DNA of 64,000 nt, from assembly GCF_024746795.1 (NCBI RefSeq), contig NZ_CP080524.1:1831001-1895000 (forward strand), given 5' to 3'. Position numbers and translations under genes: made by a program. Shown one piece after another: positions 1 to 9,485 of the stretch. The notes under the pieces were generated by a model. That model was given only the letters and a program-made list of their open reading frames with translations. It searched no databases and had not been told where the DNA came from. Origin of the DNA: Mesorhizobium sp. AR10 (GTDB lineage Bacteria; Pseudomonadota; Alphaproteobacteria; Rhizobiales; Rhizobiaceae). Position 1 is the stretch's first letter; the number at the start of each line of letters is the position of its first letter.

Positions 1-19
1 TCCGAAAAGTGAGAAGCTG

Positions 20-1081
20 ATGGCGACCGTTGATCTGAAGGATGTGAAGAAGGTCTATCCCAGCGGCGTCGAAGCCGTGAAGGGCGTCTCCATAGCCATT
101 CCCGACAAGGAGCTTTGCGTGCTGGTTGGCCCGTCCGGCTGCGGCAAGTCCACGCTGCTGCGGATGATTGCCGGGCTGGAGACCATTTCTTCCGGTACGG
201 TCGCCATCGACGGCAAGATCGTCAACACCATCGGCCCGACCGAGCGCGACATTGCAATGGTGTTCCAAAACTATGCGCTCTACCCGCATATGAAGGTCTA
301 CGACAACATGGCCTACGGGTTGCGCAACCGCGGCACGCCGAAGGACGAGATCGACAGCAGGGTCCGCTCGACTGCCAGGGTGCTCGAACTCTCGGCGCTG
401 CTTGACCGGCGCCCGCGCGAGCTTTCCGGCGGCCAGCGCCAGCGCGTCGCCATGGGGCGTGCCATCGTGCGCAATCCGAAAGTCTTCCTTTTCGACGAGC
501 CGCTCAGCAATCTCGACGCCAAACTGCGCGGCCAGATGCGGGTCGAAATCAAGAATCTGCAGCGCTCGCTCGGTGTCACCTCGGTCTACGTCACCCACGA
601 TCAATTGGAGGCGATGACCCTGGCCGATATCCTCGTCGTGATGAACGCCGGATTGGTCGAGCAGACCGGCGCGCCACTCGACATTTACGAGAAGCCGGCC
701 TCGACCTTCGTCGCCTCCTTCATCGGCGCACCGCCGATGAATCTTCTGCCCCTTTCGCAAGGGCCGGCTGGTCCGGCGCTGACTGATGGCAAGACGATTG
801 ACTTTGCCCCTGCGAACGCTGCCACGCTTGGCTTCCGCCCCGAGGATGCCGACGTCACCTTCGGCGCCGAGGCATCGTCCGGCGCGCTCATCCTGCCGGC
901 AATGGTCGAGGCGGTCGAACCGGTGGGAGCCGAGAGCTTCCTTCACTGCGCGGCAGGCGGCAACCGTATCGTCGTGCGTGTTGCCGGCCGTGCAACAGCC
1001 AAGCCCGGCGACCAGTTGCGGGTCGTGGCCAGGACCGAAAAGCTGCATTGGTTCGACGGTGCGGGGAAGCGGGTCGATTGA
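20..1081 (+). CDS. ABC transporter ATP-binding protein, MalK/UgpC type
   Basis: Cytoplasmic ATPase subunit of an ABC importer, 353 aa, the usual length for the MalK/UgpC group that energises uptake of sugars, glycerol-3-phosphate or similar solutes. Visible motifs are Walker [10 protein letters not shown] near residue 37, signature LSGGQRQRV near 135, Walker [13 protein letters not shown], the switch His in VYVTHD, and a C-terminal TOBE/regulatory part after about residue 235. The start is the ATG after GTGAGAAG. No permease or binding-protein gene lies to its right, so it is probably the last gene of an operon that begins left of the window. The substrate cannot be read from the ATPase alone. 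It converges on the iron-type ABC operon with a gap of about 50 bases. Confidence 0.93.
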   Translation: MATVDLKDVKKVYPSGVEAVKGVSIAIPDKELCVLVGPSGCGKSTLLRMIAGLETISSGTVAIDGKIVNTIGPTERDIAMVFQNYALYPHMKVYDNMAYGLRNRGTPKDEIDSRVRSTARVLELSALLDRRPRELSGGQRQRVAMGRAIVRNPKVFLFDEPLSNLDAKLRGQMRVEIKNLQRSLGVTSVYVTHDQLEAMTLADILVVMNAGLVEQTGAPLDIYEKPASTFVASFIGAPPMNLLPLSQGPAGPALTDGKTIDFAPANAATLGFRPEDADVTFGAEASSGALILPAMVEAVEPVGAESFLHCAAGGNRIVVRVAGRATAKPGDQLRVVARTEKLHWFDGAGKRVD

Positions 1082-1131
1082 GGACTGCCTCTAAGCGCTG
1101 ACCAGCAGGTTACAGGTACGCGCAACAGCCC

Positions 1132-2214
1132 TCAGGCAAAGACATGCGCCTTGCCCGACACGGTCAGCCGAACGATTTCGCCGACGGCAGGGGCGTCCAT
1201 GCCGGGCTTGCGCAGGATCAATGGCGTGTTGCCGATCGCGGCGGCGTCCGGCGGATCGGCACTGTTCAGGAGCCGCACGGCGATGGTGCACATCGAGCCG
1301 GCGAATTCGGAGTCCGTCACTTCACCGAACAGCATCTCCGGCGTGCCCGACATGCCTTCGCGCGACGTTCGTTTCAGCAGTATCTGCTCGGGCCGCAGCA
1401 TGATGCGGGCGAGATCGCGCCGCTCGCTGGTGTCGACGGCGATGCGGCCAAGCGGCGAGTTGGCAAAACCGCCTGATATCTTTGCCGGCAGGATGATGGC
1501 GTCGCCGAGGAATTCGGCGATCATCCGGTCTTTCGGCTTGAGATAGAGTTCGCGTGGCGTGCCGACCTGCGAAAATTTGCCATCGCGCATGACTGCGACC
1601 TGGCTGGCAAAGGAGAGCGCCTCGGCCTGGTCGTGGGTCACCAGTATGGTGGTGATCCCTGCGGCTTCCAGAAGTTCGGCCACCGCCTTGCGCATCGAGG
1701 CGCGCAGCCCGGTGTCGAGCGCCGAGAACGGCTCGTCGAGCAGCATCAGCCGTGGCTTCATCGCCATGGCGCGGGCCAGCGCCACGCGCTGCTGCTGGCC
1801 GCCGGAAAGCTCGTGCGGGCGGCGTTTCAGGATCGCCTTGTCCAGCCCGACGATGTAGGCGAGTTCGATGATGCGCTCGCTGCGCTTGTTCTCGTGGCGC
1901 CCCATGCCGAAGCCGATATTGTCGGCAATGGTCAGATGCGGGAACAGGGCGCCGTCTTGCGCCACCAGACCGATACCGCGGCGATGCGCCGGAACAGCGG
2001 TGCCGCCATTGGCCAGTAGCTGGCCGTCGAGCACGATGCGGCCCTGGTCCGGGGCCTCGAAGCCGGCGATCAGGCGCAGCAAGGTCGTCTTGCCACAGCC
2101 CGACGGTCCGACGATCGCCGTGCGGCTGCCGCTGATCACGCCGAGATCGACGCCGGCCAGTGCCGCCACCGGGCCATAGTGCTTGTGCACGCCGCTGAGT
2201 TCGAGAAAGCTCAT
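1132..2214 (-). CDS. fbpC: Iron(III)-type ABC transporter ATP-binding protein
   Basis: ATPase subunit, 360 aa, of an Fe3+-type importer (FbpC/PotA-like group). It has Walker [10 protein letters not shown], signature [14 protein letters not shown], Walker [14 protein letters not shown]-loop LVTHDQAEA and a C-terminal TOBE-type region of about 110 residues. The ATG overlaps the stop codon of the permease gene in an ATGA, so the two are translationally coupled. The open frame continues upstream to 2937, but that part is antisense-like sequence over the permease gene; the coupled ATG and the conserved N terminus MSFLELSG fix the start. Last gene of a binding protein-permease-ATPase operon. Iron specificity is inferred from the family and from the promoter element of the operon. 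Confidence 0.93.
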   Translation of the reverse strand: MSFLELSGVHKHYGPVAALAGVDLGVISGSRTAIVGPSGCGKTTLLRLIAGFEAPDQGRIVLDGQLLANGGTAVPAHRRGIGLVAQDGALFPHLTIADNIGFGMGRHENKRSERIIELAYIVGLDKAILKRRPHELSGGQQQRVALARAMAMKPRLMLLDEPFSALDTGLRASMRKAVAELLEAAGITTILVTHDQAEALSFASQVAVMRDGKFSQVGTPRELYLKPKDRMIAEFLGDAIILPAKISGGFANSPLGRIAVDTSERRDLARIMLRPEQILLKRTSREGMSGTPEMLFGEVTDSEFAGSMCTIAVRLLNSADPPDAAAIGNTPLILRKPGMDAPAVGEIVRLTVSGKAHVFA

Positions 2215-3797
2215 CGTCCGGCCATCCGCTTCGATTGGACATAGAGCAGCCATGTCAGAGGCAGCGACATCGCCACCATGATGAAAGCGTAGGGCGCGGC
2301 CGACGCATAGTCGATCTCGCCACTGTAGGACCAGAATGCCATCGCCAGTGTGCGGGTGCCGTTGGGCGCCAGCATCTGGGTGGCGGTCAGCTCGTTCATG
2401 ATGCCGAGCGCGACCAGCGCCATGCCCGCCGCCGCCCCCGGCGCCGACAGGCGGATCGTCGTCGACCACAGCGCCTTGAGCGGCGATCGGCCGAGGCTGC
2501 CGGCGGCGCGTTCGAGCTCGACCGGCGCCTGTGCGATCGACGCCCGAAGACTGATCAGGGCGCGCGGCAGGAACATCAGGGCATAAGCGACAAGGATCGT
2601 GAACAGCGTCTGATAGAGCGGCAGGGCGATGCGCACGGCAATGGTCACCAGCGCCAGGGCTATGACGACGCCGGGCAGCGAGCCGACAATGTAGTTGCAG
2701 CCCTCCAGAAGGCGCTGCAGCGGACCCGGCGCGCGGATCGAGATCCACGCCATCGGCATGGCGGCGACTGTGGCGAGCAGCGCGCCGGCGAGCGCCAGAA
2801 GCAGCGTCTGGCCGAGTGCGAGGCCTATCTCGTCGAAACGCCAGACGTCGGCGCCCCCGGCCGCAAGCCAGCGGCCGATGGTGACGAACGGAACGCCAAG
2901 CGCCAGCAGCGTGGTGATGACCGGCAGCGCCAGGCAAGGGATCGTGGCGCGGCCGAGGCTTGCGCGTTGCTGGTGGCGCGCGGCGCCCGAGCCGACGCGG
3001 GCATAGCGCTCCTGGCCGCGCACAAGCACCTCCAGGCCGAGCAGCACAAAGCAGCAGGTTACCAGCACGCCGGCCAGCATGTTGGCGGCAGGTCCATTGA
3101 AGGTCGACTGGAACTGGTCGACGATCGCCGTGGTGAAGGTGTCGAAACGGATGAACACGTAGAGCCCGTATTCAGCCAGCAGGTGCAGGCCGACCAGCAG
3201 CGAGCCGCCGCAGATGGCGAGCCTCAGCTGCGGCAGCACGACACGCCTGAACACGCGCCAGGGGTCGAGGCCAAGCGCTGCCGCGGCGTCCTCGAGGGCG
3301 GGATCAAGCCGGCGCAAAGCCGCTGACACCGGCAGATAGAGGAACGGAAAATAAGCGATGACGGAAACCAGAACGCCGGCCCACAGGCCGTGCAGCCCCG
3401 GCACCATGGTGACCCAGGCATAGCTGTGCACGAAGGCCGGGACGGCGAGCGGCGCCACCGCCAGCCAGGCCCAAAGGCGGGCACCTGGCAGGTCGCTGCG
3501 CTCGGTCAGCCAGGCCAGTGCCACCGAAAGCACGATGGAGATTGGAACGGAAAGCAGCACCAGCAGGACGGTGTTGACCAGCAGTTCGCCGACGCGCGGC
3601 CGGAAGACCAGGGCTGAGACGGTTCCCCAGCCGGTCTGCACCGCGACCCAGACGATGAAGGCAAGCGGCAGCAGTGAAAGCAGCGAGACGAGAATGGCGG
3701 CGAGCAAAATCCAGGACATGGGCCGCCGCCGCGTCGATCGCCCGACCGTCCTGTCGGTCGGCAAGCCTGAACGCGCAAGATCGACCGCAGGCTGCAT
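2211..3797 (-). CDS. fbpB: Iron(III)-type ABC transporter permease (fused two-domain)
   Basis: Inner-membrane permease of 528 aa in which two BPD_transp_1 domains are fused in one chain, the arrangement typical of FbpB/SfuB-type Fe3+ permeases. About twelve hydrophobic segments are present. The EAA-type coupling loops are recognisable as [21 protein letters not shown] (first half, near residue 170) and [18 protein letters not shown] (second half, near residue 440). Two in-frame starts are possible: the far one at 3797, and an ATG at MSWILLAA about 26 residues in, just before the first membrane helix, which could be the true start. It overlaps the ATPase gene by four bases and lies 171 bases downstream of the binding-protein gene, with a strong hairpin between them. 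Confidence 0.9.
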   Translation of the reverse strand: MQPAVDLARSGLPTDRTVGRSTRRRPMSWILLAAILVSLLSLLPLAFIVWVAVQTGWGTVSALVFRPRVGELLVNTVLLVLLSVPISIVLSVALAWLTERSDLPGARLWAWLAVAPLAVPAFVHSYAWVTMVPGLHGLWAGVLVSVIAYFPFLYLPVSAALRRLDPALEDAAAALGLDPWRVFRRVVLPQLRLAICGGSLLVGLHLLAEYGLYVFIRFDTFTTAIVDQFQSTFNGPAANMLAGVLVTCCFVLLGLEVLVRGQERYARVGSGAARHQQRASLGRATIPCLALPVITTLLALGVPFVTIGRWLAAGGADVWRFDEIGLALGQTLLLALAGALLATVAAMPMAWISIRAPGPLQRLLEGCNYIVGSLPGVVIALALVTIAVRIALPLYQTLFTILVAYALMFLPRALISLRASIAQAPVELERAAGSLGRSPLKALWSTTIRLSAPGAAAGMALVALGIMNELTATQMLAPNGTRTLAMAFWSYSGEIDYASAAPYAFIMVAMSLPLTWLLYVQSKRMAGR

Positions 3798-3904
3798 CAG
3801 CTCAGGCGCCGTGCCGCTGCCGCCCGGTAGCGGCAGCTGAAGGACCGCAAGCGCGGCCGGAAATGCAGCTTGTCGTCATGGACGAATGCCATCTCGAAAA
3901 CAGA

Positions 3905-3939
3905 GCGCTCCTGCGGAAAGCGAATTGCCGCAGGAGCGC
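3905..3939. terminator. Strong hairpin inside the iron ABC operon
   Basis: Perfect 12-bp inverted repeat, GCGCTCCTGCGG (3905-3916) and CCGCAGGAGCGC (3928-3939), with an 11-base loop. On the minus strand it follows the binding-protein gene and is followed by TCTGTTTTCG, a weak U-rich run. Such hairpins often protect the binding-protein mRNA and lower permease expression, giving excess binding protein; that role is inferred. Confidence 0.7.
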
Positions 3940-3968
3940 AGTCGTTGCCCTTTTAGGACGAACGCGGA

Positions 3969-4976
3969 CTAAAGCAAGCCGGCTGCCGTCATCAGATCGG
4001 TCACCTTCTTCGAGTTCAGCGTCGTCGGATCGACCTTCGGTGCCTGCAGGTCGGCCAGCGGCACCAGCTTCGGATTGGACTCCGCGCCTTTGGCGACGGC
4101 GTATTCGAAGGAATCACCGGTCTTCAGCACGTCCTGGCCACCCTTGCCGGTGACCCATTTCAGGAAGGCCTGGGCTTCCTTCGGGTGCTTGCTCGAGGCC
4201 AGCACGCCGCCGCCGGAGATCGAGACGAAAGCGCCCGGATCCTGGTTCTTGAAATAGTGCAGTTCGACGTTCTTGCTGTTCTCGCCGGTCTTGGCCTGAT
4301 CGCCGAAATAGTAATAGTGATAGATCACGCCGCCTTCGATCTCACCGGCATTGACCGCCTTCATCACCGTGCTGTTGCCCTTGTAGGCGGTGAAGTTCTC
4401 CTTCATCGCCTTCAGCCAGTCCGCCGTGGCGGCCTCGCCCTTGAGCTGGAGCAAAGCACTGACGATCGCCTGGAAATCAGCCCCGGAAGGCGATGCGGCC
4501 CAACGTCCCTTCCAGCTCGGATCGGCGAGATCGAGCATCGACTTGGGCAGCTGGTCTGCGGTCAGCTTGGTCTTGTTGTAGGCAAAGACGGTGCTGCGCG
4601 CGGCGACGCCGACCCATTTGCCGCTGGCCGGTTGGAAATCCTGGGGAACCTGCGCCAGCGTGTCGGCATCGACCGGTGCGAACAGGCCTGATGTCTCGAC
4701 CAGCACCATGGCCGGTGAGTTTTCCGTCAGGAACACGTCGGCAGGGGAGGAAGCGCCTTCCGCGACGATCTGGTTGGAGAAATCGCTGTCGCCGCCGTTG
4801 CGGACGGTGACCTTGATGCCCGTTTCCTTGGTGAATCCTTCCGCCCACGCCTTGGTCAGGCTCTCGTGCTGGGCGTTGTAGACGACGATGCCGTCATCCT
4901 GCGCCATCGCCGGGCCGATGGCCATGCTGATTGCCAGCGCTGCGGCGCCGGCAAGGGTGGAAAGAGCGTATTTCAT
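3969..4976 (-). CDS. fbpA: Iron(III)-type ABC transporter substrate-binding protein
   Basis: Periplasmic binding protein, 335 aa, of the FbpA/AfuA family that captures ferric iron and delivers it to the fused permease. A Sec signal peptide covers residues 1-25 (MKYALSTLAGAAALAISMA... ending AMA before QDDG). The mature start reads VVYNAQHESL, typical of the family, and a Tyr-rich segment YHYYYFGD matches the position of the tandem Tyr iron ligands. An upstream in-frame ATG adds 15 residues, but GGAGGACG sits just ahead of the ATG at 4976 and the signal peptide begins there. First gene of the operon and divergent from the ECF sigma gene. The substrate is inferred from the Tyr pair and the IRO-like promoter palindrome. 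Confidence 0.9.
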   Translation of the reverse strand: MKYALSTLAGAAALAISMAIGPAMAQDDGIVVYNAQHESLTKAWAEGFTKETGIKVTVRNGGDSDFSNQIVAEGASSPADVFLTENSPAMVLVETSGLFAPVDADTLAQVPQDFQPASGKWVGVAARSTVFAYNKTKLTADQLPKSMLDLADPSWKGRWAASPSGADFQAIVSALLQLKGEAATADWLKAMKENFTAYKGNSTVMKAVNAGEIEGGVIYHYYYFGDQAKTGENSKNVELHYFKNQDPGAFVSISGGGVLASSKHPKEAQAFLKWVTGKGGQDVLKTGDSFEYAVAKGAESNPKLVPLADLQAPKVDPTTLNSKKVTDLMTAAGLL

Positions 4977-5032
4977 CGCGTCGTCCTCCATCTTGGTGGT
5001 CTTGGTTTGGCACGTGCGCACCTACCTATACA

Positions 5033-5047
5033 TGACAAGGATAGTCA
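5033..5047. promoter_or_regulatory. IRO-like iron-responsive operator candidate
   Basis: TGACAAGGATAGTCA fits TGA-N9-TCA, the iron-responsive operator consensus described for RirA in Rhizobium. It lies 57 bases upstream of the start of the iron-type binding-protein gene. One short degenerate match is weak evidence alone; the position in front of this operon is what makes it credible. Confidence 0.5.
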
Positions 5048-5134
5048 ACATTGATGGACTGCTTCAATCGGTCGCCAGGCGCAAACTTTCGTGATTTTGC
5101 GGTAGTTTGGCTTGGACATTATTTCGCCGGCCAC

Positions 5135-5160
5135 GTAACAAATCAGCGCCGAGACGCGAA
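5135..5160 (+). promoter_or_regulatory. Putative ECF-sigma autoregulatory promoter
   Basis: GTAACA (5135-5140), 16 bases, then CGAA (5157-5160). This matches the GTAACC-N16-CGAA type of promoter reported for Caulobacter SigF, an ECF sigma paired with an NrsF anti-sigma, which is the gene pair immediately downstream. Transcription would start about 10-15 bases before the GTG, so the leader would be very short and the GGGGAG ribosome site (5165-5170) would lie at the 5' end. Confidence 0.55.
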
Positions 5161-5179
5161 TATCGGGGAGTGAACTCTT

Positions 5180-5722
5180 GTGACCGGCAAGGACGAAGCC
5201 GAACTCTCCCGGCTGCTGCGGGCCGCGATCGCGGGAGACGAAAGGGCTTACGCCGACTTTCTGCACCGGACCGCCGCTCTCGTTCGCGGCTTTGTCAGGC
5301 GCAAGATCGTACAGGGCGGAGTGGATCCCGAGGATGTCGTGCAGGAAACCTTGCTGGCCATTCATGTGAAACGGCACACCTGGCGCCAGGATTTGGCGGT
5401 GCTGCCTTGGGTCTATGCCATAGCGCGTTTCAAGCTGATCGATGCCTTTCGGCGGCGCGGGCGGCGCATCGAGATCGAGATCGACGACATCGCCGAGACC
5501 TTCGCCGAGCCGGAAGCCGAGACCGTCAGCGAGCGCGACATCACCCGGGCGCTGGACAGCCTGCCGCCGGCGCAGCGCTCCGTGGTCTCTGCCGTGTCTG
5601 TCGAAGGCCGTTCCATCGGCGAGACGGCGGCGAAATTCGGCATTAGCGAGACTGCGGTGCGCGTATCGCTGCATCGCGGACTTGCCGCCATTGCCAAGCG
5701 ATTCGGGACCGGGCGACAATGA
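5180..5722 (+). CDS. ECF RNA polymerase sigma factor (NrsF-associated)
   Basis: Sigma-70 family extracytoplasmic-function factor, 180 aa, that directs RNA polymerase to a small stress regulon. Region 2 spans about residues 25-90 (DPEDVVQETLLAIHVKRHTW, then LPWVYAIARFKLIDAFRRRGRR) and region 4 about 118-172 (LDSLPPAQRSVV... SIGETAAKFGISETAVRVSLHRGL). The start is GTG at 5180 with GGGGAG nine bases upstream. One base after its stop begins a six-helix NrsF-type membrane protein, the expected anti-sigma partner, so the two form an operon. In Caulobacter the equivalent SigF-NrsF pair responds to heavy metals and oxidative stress; the signal here is not visible. A promoter of the matching type precedes the gene, which suggests autoregulation. 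Confidence 0.93.
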   Translation: MTGKDEAELSRLLRAAIAGDERAYADFLHRTAALVRGFVRRKIVQGGVDPEDVVQETLLAIHVKRHTWRQDLAVLPWVYAIARFKLIDAFRRRGRRIEIEIDDIAETFAEPEAETVSERDITRALDSLPPAQRSVVSAVSVEGRSIGETAAKFGISETAVRVSLHRGLAAIAKRFGTGRQ

Positions 5723-5723
5723 T

Positions 5724-6362
5724 ATGAGGACGGACGATCTCATCAAGGCGCTCGACGCCGATGCCCGCAACAAGGCGATGCCGTTGCGCTCGGCCTGGCG
5801 GATGGCCGCCGGTGCTGCCGTGGTGATCGCAGCGGTGGTTTTCTGGCTGACGATCGGTCCACGTCACGACATTGCTACGGCCATGCATACGATGCGCTTC
5901 CTCGCCAAATTCGTCTTCACCATCGTGCTTGCCGTCAGCGCCTTTGCCCTGATCCAGGCGCTGTCGACGCCCGGTGCGTCGACAGGCAAGGCGGCGACCG
6001 GAATGATCGCCGCGCCGTTGCTGGTAGTGGTGGCCGTCATTCTGGAACTCTTCGTGGTGCCGGAGGCGCAATGGGGCACGCGGCTCGTCGGCACCAACAT
6101 GCCTGTCTGCATGATTTTCATCCCGCTGATCGGCATTGGCCCGCTCGCCATCTTCCTTTGGGCGCTGAACCATGGCGCTCCGACGCGGCCGGTGCTTGCC
6201 GGCACGGTGGCCGGCCTGCTCGCCGGTGGGCTGTCGGCGACCTTCTATGCCGCGCACTGCGTCGACGACTCGCCGCTTTTCGTCGCCACCTGGTACACGA
6301 TCGCGATCGTCATCCTTGCCGCGCTCGGCGGGCTCGGCGGGCGGCTTTTCGTGCGCTGGTAA
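5724..6362 (+). CDS. NrsF family (DUF1109) membrane anti-sigma factor
   Basis: Integral membrane protein of 212 aa with six predicted helices (about residues 25-45, 58-78, 90-112, 125-150, 157-178 and 190-210) and a short cytoplasmic N terminus, MRTDDLIKALDADA, the hallmark start of DUF1109/NrsF proteins. It should hold the upstream ECF sigma at the membrane until a signal arrives. Cysteines are present near residue 130 (MPVCMIF) and in YAAHCVDD near 178; Cys residues are implicated in signal sensing in Caulobacter NrsF. The ATG lies one base after the sigma stop codon. The open frame extends further upstream, but that overlaps the sigma gene. Confidence 0.9.
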   Translation: MRTDDLIKALDADARNKAMPLRSAWRMAAGAAVVIAAVVFWLTIGPRHDIATAMHTMRFLAKFVFTIVLAVSAFALIQALSTPGASTGKAATGMIAAPLLVVVAVILELFVVPEAQWGTRLVGTNMPVCMIFIPLIGIGPLAIFLWALNHGAPTRPVLAGTVAGLLAGGLSATFYAAHCVDDSPLFVATWYTIAIVILAALGGLGGRLFVRW

Positions 6363-6407
6363 GACGGCCTGCGACCGGAACCGATAGATACCGATCCTTA
6401 ATCATGC

Positions 6408-6425
6408 CGGCAATTGTTTGCCGGT
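6408..6425. terminator. Short inverted repeat between nrsF-type and GGDEF genes
   Basis: CCGGCAA (6408-6414) and TTGCCGG (6419-6425) form a 7-bp stem with a 4-base loop. There is no following U-run, so termination is possible but unproven; it could also be an operator. Confidence 0.35.
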
Positions 6426-6494
6426 AAATCATATCGTCAATGCCGCCGGCGCAACCTTTCCTTAAAATCGATCATCCAAGGTTTTCGCGGGGAC

Positions 6495-8522
6495 ATGCGA
6501 CTATGCATGGGGATCGCACACATCGTGACATGGCAAGAATCGAAGGGCTTGGGACCTAATAGGCGCGCAGCTTTGGCGCTGCTGGCTGTCAGCTTTTGCG
6601 CGGTGGCCGTGTCCGTCCCGTTGTCGCGGCTGGACGTCAGTGCCGAAGCCCTGAAGCTCTGTCTGCAGATATCGGTCACGATTGCCGCGGGCGCGGTTTT
6701 CATTTTGATCTTGTTCATCCGTCGGATCGTGGACGATCGCCGGCAGATCGCCGAGAGCGAGCAGCGCTTCCGCCGCGCCATGGAAGATTCGGCGATCGGT
6801 GTCGTCATCGTTGGCCTCGACGGTCGCATTATCCAGACCAATCCCGCCTTCGCCGCCATGCTCGACTATGCCCGTGAGGAGCTCGAGACGCTGACCTTCT
6901 TTCAGATCACGCATCCTGACGATCTGCAGATCGGCAAGGAAACGATGGAGAAGCTGAGAGAGGGCAAGGTCGATTCCTTCCGCTTCGAAAAGCGCTACCT
7001 CAGGAAGGACGGAACACCCGTCTGGGCCCAGCTTGCCGGCTCCGTCATTCGCGAAGAAGGCAGCGGCCGTCCGCTCTACCTCGTTTCCCAGATCGAGGAC
7101 ATCGACGCGCGCAAGCAGTCCGAGGCGCGCATAGCCGAAGCCGAAACGCGCTGGAATTTCGCACTGGCCAGCGCCGGCCAAGGTGTCTGGGACCTCGACA
7201 TGCGCAAGGGCGGCACGACCTATTCCGCTACCTGGGTGGAGATGCTGGGCTATGCGAATGGCGAGCTGGACGGCGATCCCGACCTCTGGCTGACGATGAT
7301 CCATCCGGACGACCGTGAGGTCGTCGCCGAGGCCGATCGCGCCCATCTGGACGGCAAAACGCAGTACTTCGAAGCCGAATTCAGGATGCGCCATAAAGAT
7401 GGCCACTGGATCTGGATCCTCGACCGCGGCAAGGCGCTGGAGCGCGACAGCGAAGGGCGCCTGATCAGGGCCATCGGCAGCCTGACCGATATCACCCAAC
7501 GTAAGCAGGCCGAAGCGCGCCTCATCGTCTCGGCGGCGATGCTGGCCGATGAGAAGGAGCGCCTTCGGGTAACGCTGCAATCGATCGGCGACGCCGTCAT
7601 CTGCACCGATGCGGCAAACCGTGTCACCTTCATGAATCCGGTTGCCGAAAAGCTGACCGGTGTTGAAGGCAGCGAGGCGCTCGGCAAGACGCTTGGCCAT
7701 GTCTACTGGGCGGTCGACGAGGAAACCGGCCAAAGGATCAGCGTGACGCGACCGGCGATCGGTGGCTCCGGCCCTGCCGACCAGAACAGCCGCGCAGTCC
7801 TCATCCGGCGCGACGACACGCGATGCAGCATCCGGCAGGTCGTATCGCCGATCATGAACGACCGGAACGAGTTCTGCGGCCTGGTCATCGTCTTTCAGGA
7901 CTTCACCGATGCGCGCGCCTTGCAGCGCCAGCTCGCCTATGCCGCCGCCCATGATGCGCTCACCGGCCTCGCCAATCGCTCGAGCTTCATCCGCACCATG
8001 GAGGAGCTGATCGATCAGAGCCGCAAGGCCGGTACGGCCGACGCGACAAGGTCGGTCGGGGGCGAGCATCAGTTCATGTTCATCGATCTCGACCATTTCA
8101 AGCAGGTCAACGATACCGGTGGTCACGCTGCCGGCGATGCCTTGCTCAAGCAGGTTGCCGACGCCATCCGTGGCGCCCTCGGTCCGGAAGACATCGTTGC
8201 CCGCCTGGGAGGCGACGAATTCGCGGTCATCCTGAAGTCAGGCTCGGCTGCCGGCGCCACCCATATCGCGCGATCCATCATCAAAGCGATCCGCAGCCTG
8301 GATTTCACCTGGGATGACCGGCCTCACTCGATTGGCGCCAGCGTCGGGTTGACGCCGATCCGCGCCGGCTGCGGCGAAGTCGACGAGATCATCGCGCGGG
8401 CCGACGCCGCTTGTTATGCAGCCAAGGCCGCCGGCCGTGGATGCGTTTCCATGGCGCCAGACGAGGCCGACACAAGCGGCGACAGCACAAAGGCACCAGC
8501 GCCGCTCGCCGTGGCGTCGTAA
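6495..8522 (+). CDS. Membrane PAS-PAS-PAS-GGDEF diguanylate cyclase
   Basis: 675-aa membrane sensor that should make cyclic di-GMP. Two N-terminal helices lie at about residues 23-43 and 51-75. Three PAS domains follow (about 90-210, 215-340 and 355-480; the first two are PAS_3/PAC-like with ITHPDD and MIHPDD), then a GGDEF domain (about 505-665). The catalytic motif is intact, LGGDEFAVI at residues 571-579, with the metal-binding FIDLDHFKQVND upstream. The product-inhibition RxxD motif is replaced by GPED, so feedback inhibition is probably missing. There is no EAL domain. The ATG at 6495 has GCGGGG just upstream; a longer frame from 6414 is less likely because it reads through the inverted repeat. 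The gene stands alone and converges on hbd. Confidence 0.88.
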   Translation: MRLCMGIAHIVTWQESKGLGPNRRAALALLAVSFCAVAVSVPLSRLDVSAEALKLCLQISVTIAAGAVFILILFIRRIVDDRRQIAESEQRFRRAMEDSAIGVVIVGLDGRIIQTNPAFAAMLDYAREELETLTFFQITHPDDLQIGKETMEKLREGKVDSFRFEKRYLRKDGTPVWAQLAGSVIREEGSGRPLYLVSQIEDIDARKQSEARIAEAETRWNFALASAGQGVWDLDMRKGGTTYSATWVEMLGYANGELDGDPDLWLTMIHPDDREVVAEADRAHLDGKTQYFEAEFRMRHKDGHWIWILDRGKALERDSEGRLIRAIGSLTDITQRKQAEARLIVSAAMLADEKERLRVTLQSIGDAVICTDAANRVTFMNPVAEKLTGVEGSEALGKTLGHVYWAVDEETGQRISVTRPAIGGSGPADQNSRAVLIRRDDTRCSIRQVVSPIMNDRNEFCGLVIVFQDFTDARALQRQLAYAAAHDALTGLANRSSFIRTMEELIDQSRKAGTADATRSVGGEHQFMFIDLDHFKQVNDTGGHAAGDALLKQVADAIRGALGPEDIVARLGGDEFAVILKSGSAAGATHIARSIIKAIRSLDFTWDDRPHSIGASVGLTPIRAGCGEVDEIIARADAACYAAKAAGRGCVSMAPDEADTSGDSTKAPAPLAVAS

Positions 8523-8550
8523 GGACGCGCAGCGCTTCTTGTTTGTTGGT

Positions 8551-9429
8551 CTAGCGCGTTGGAACGGGATGTTCGCCGCGATAGTCGTAGAAGCCGCGTC
8601 CGGTCTTGCGGCCTAGCCAGCCGGCCTCGACATATTTCACCAGCAGCGGGCAGGGGCGGTATTTCGAATCCGACAGGCCATCATGCAGCACCTGCATGAT
8701 CGACAGGCAGGTGTCGAGGCCGATGAAATCGGCAAGCTGCAGCGGTCCCATCGGATGGTTGGCGCCGAGCCTCATGGCGGTGTCGATGGCGTCGACCGAA
8801 CCGACACCCTCGTAGAGCGTGTAGATAGCCTCGTTGATCATCGGCAACAGGATGCGGTTGACGATGAAGGCGGGAAAATCCTCCGAGACGGTGATCGTCT
8901 TGTCGAGCTGCTTCACATAGGTCTTTGCCGCCTCGAAGGTCTGGTCCTCTGTGGCGATGCCGCGCACCAGTTCGACCAGCTTCATCAGCGGCACCGGGTT
9001 CATGAAATGGATGCCGATGAAGCGTTCCGGCCGGTCGGTTTGGGCGGCAAGGCGAGTGATCGAGATCGACGAGGTGTTCGTCGCCAGGATCGCTTCAGGA
9101 TTGAGCTGCGGGCAAAGCTGGGCGTAGATCTTGCGCTTGACCGTCTCGTCCTCGGTCGCCGCTTCGATCACCAGATCAGCACCCGCAAGGTCGGCCATGG
9201 CGGGGGCGGCCACAATGCGCGCCATCGCGTCGTTGCGGACCTTTTCCTCAAGCTTGCCGGAGCCGACTTGGCGGGCCATGTTGCCGCTGATCGTGGCGAT
9301 ACCCTTTTCGATGCGATCGGGTGAAATGTCGTAGATCAGCACCTTGTAGCCCGAGAGCGCGGAGACATGGGCGATGCCACCGCCCATCTGGCCCGCGCCG
9401 ATGATGCCGATCGTCTCGATCTTGCTCAT
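8551..9429 (-). CDS. hbd: 3-hydroxybutyryl-CoA dehydrogenase
   Basis: NAD(P)-dependent oxidoreductase, 292 aa, interconverting 3-hydroxybutyryl-CoA and acetoacetyl-CoA in short-chain acyl-CoA and polyhydroxybutyrate metabolism. The N-terminal Rossmann motif is [13 protein letters not shown], followed by the acidic residue of the NAD site in LIYDIS. The catalytic region reads ATNTSSISI and [15 protein letters not shown] (catalytic His), and the C-terminal helical domain has [11 protein letters not shown] and [24 protein letters not shown]. Length is normal for the single-domain bacterial enzyme. It lies downstream of etfBA in the same orientation, but a terminator-like hairpin separates them. 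The electron-transfer link (acyl-CoA dehydrogenase to ETF) fits the neighbourhood. Confidence 0.95.
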   Translation of the reverse strand: MSKIETIGIIGAGQMGGGIAHVSALSGYKVLIYDISPDRIEKGIATISGNMARQVGSGKLEEKVRNDAMARIVAAPAMADLAGADLVIEAATEDETVKRKIYAQLCPQLNPEAILATNTSSISITRLAAQTDRPERFIGIHFMNPVPLMKLVELVRGIATEDQTFEAAKTYVKQLDKTITVSEDFPAFIVNRILLPMINEAIYTLYEGVGSVDAIDTAMRLGANHPMGPLQLADFIGLDTCLSIMQVLHDGLSDSKYRPCPLLVKYVEAGWLGRKTGRGFYDYRGEHPVPTR

Positions 9430-9485
9430 TACACCGATCCCGTCCTAAGGCCTTTGCGGCCTGCTTTTTGTGCGGTGCAAACTAA

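Noticed and set aside
1132..2937. A 601-codon frame suggesting a long N-terminal extension of the ATPase
   Set aside because: The extra part overlaps the permease gene in another frame. The ATGA overlap and family N terminus set the start at 2214.
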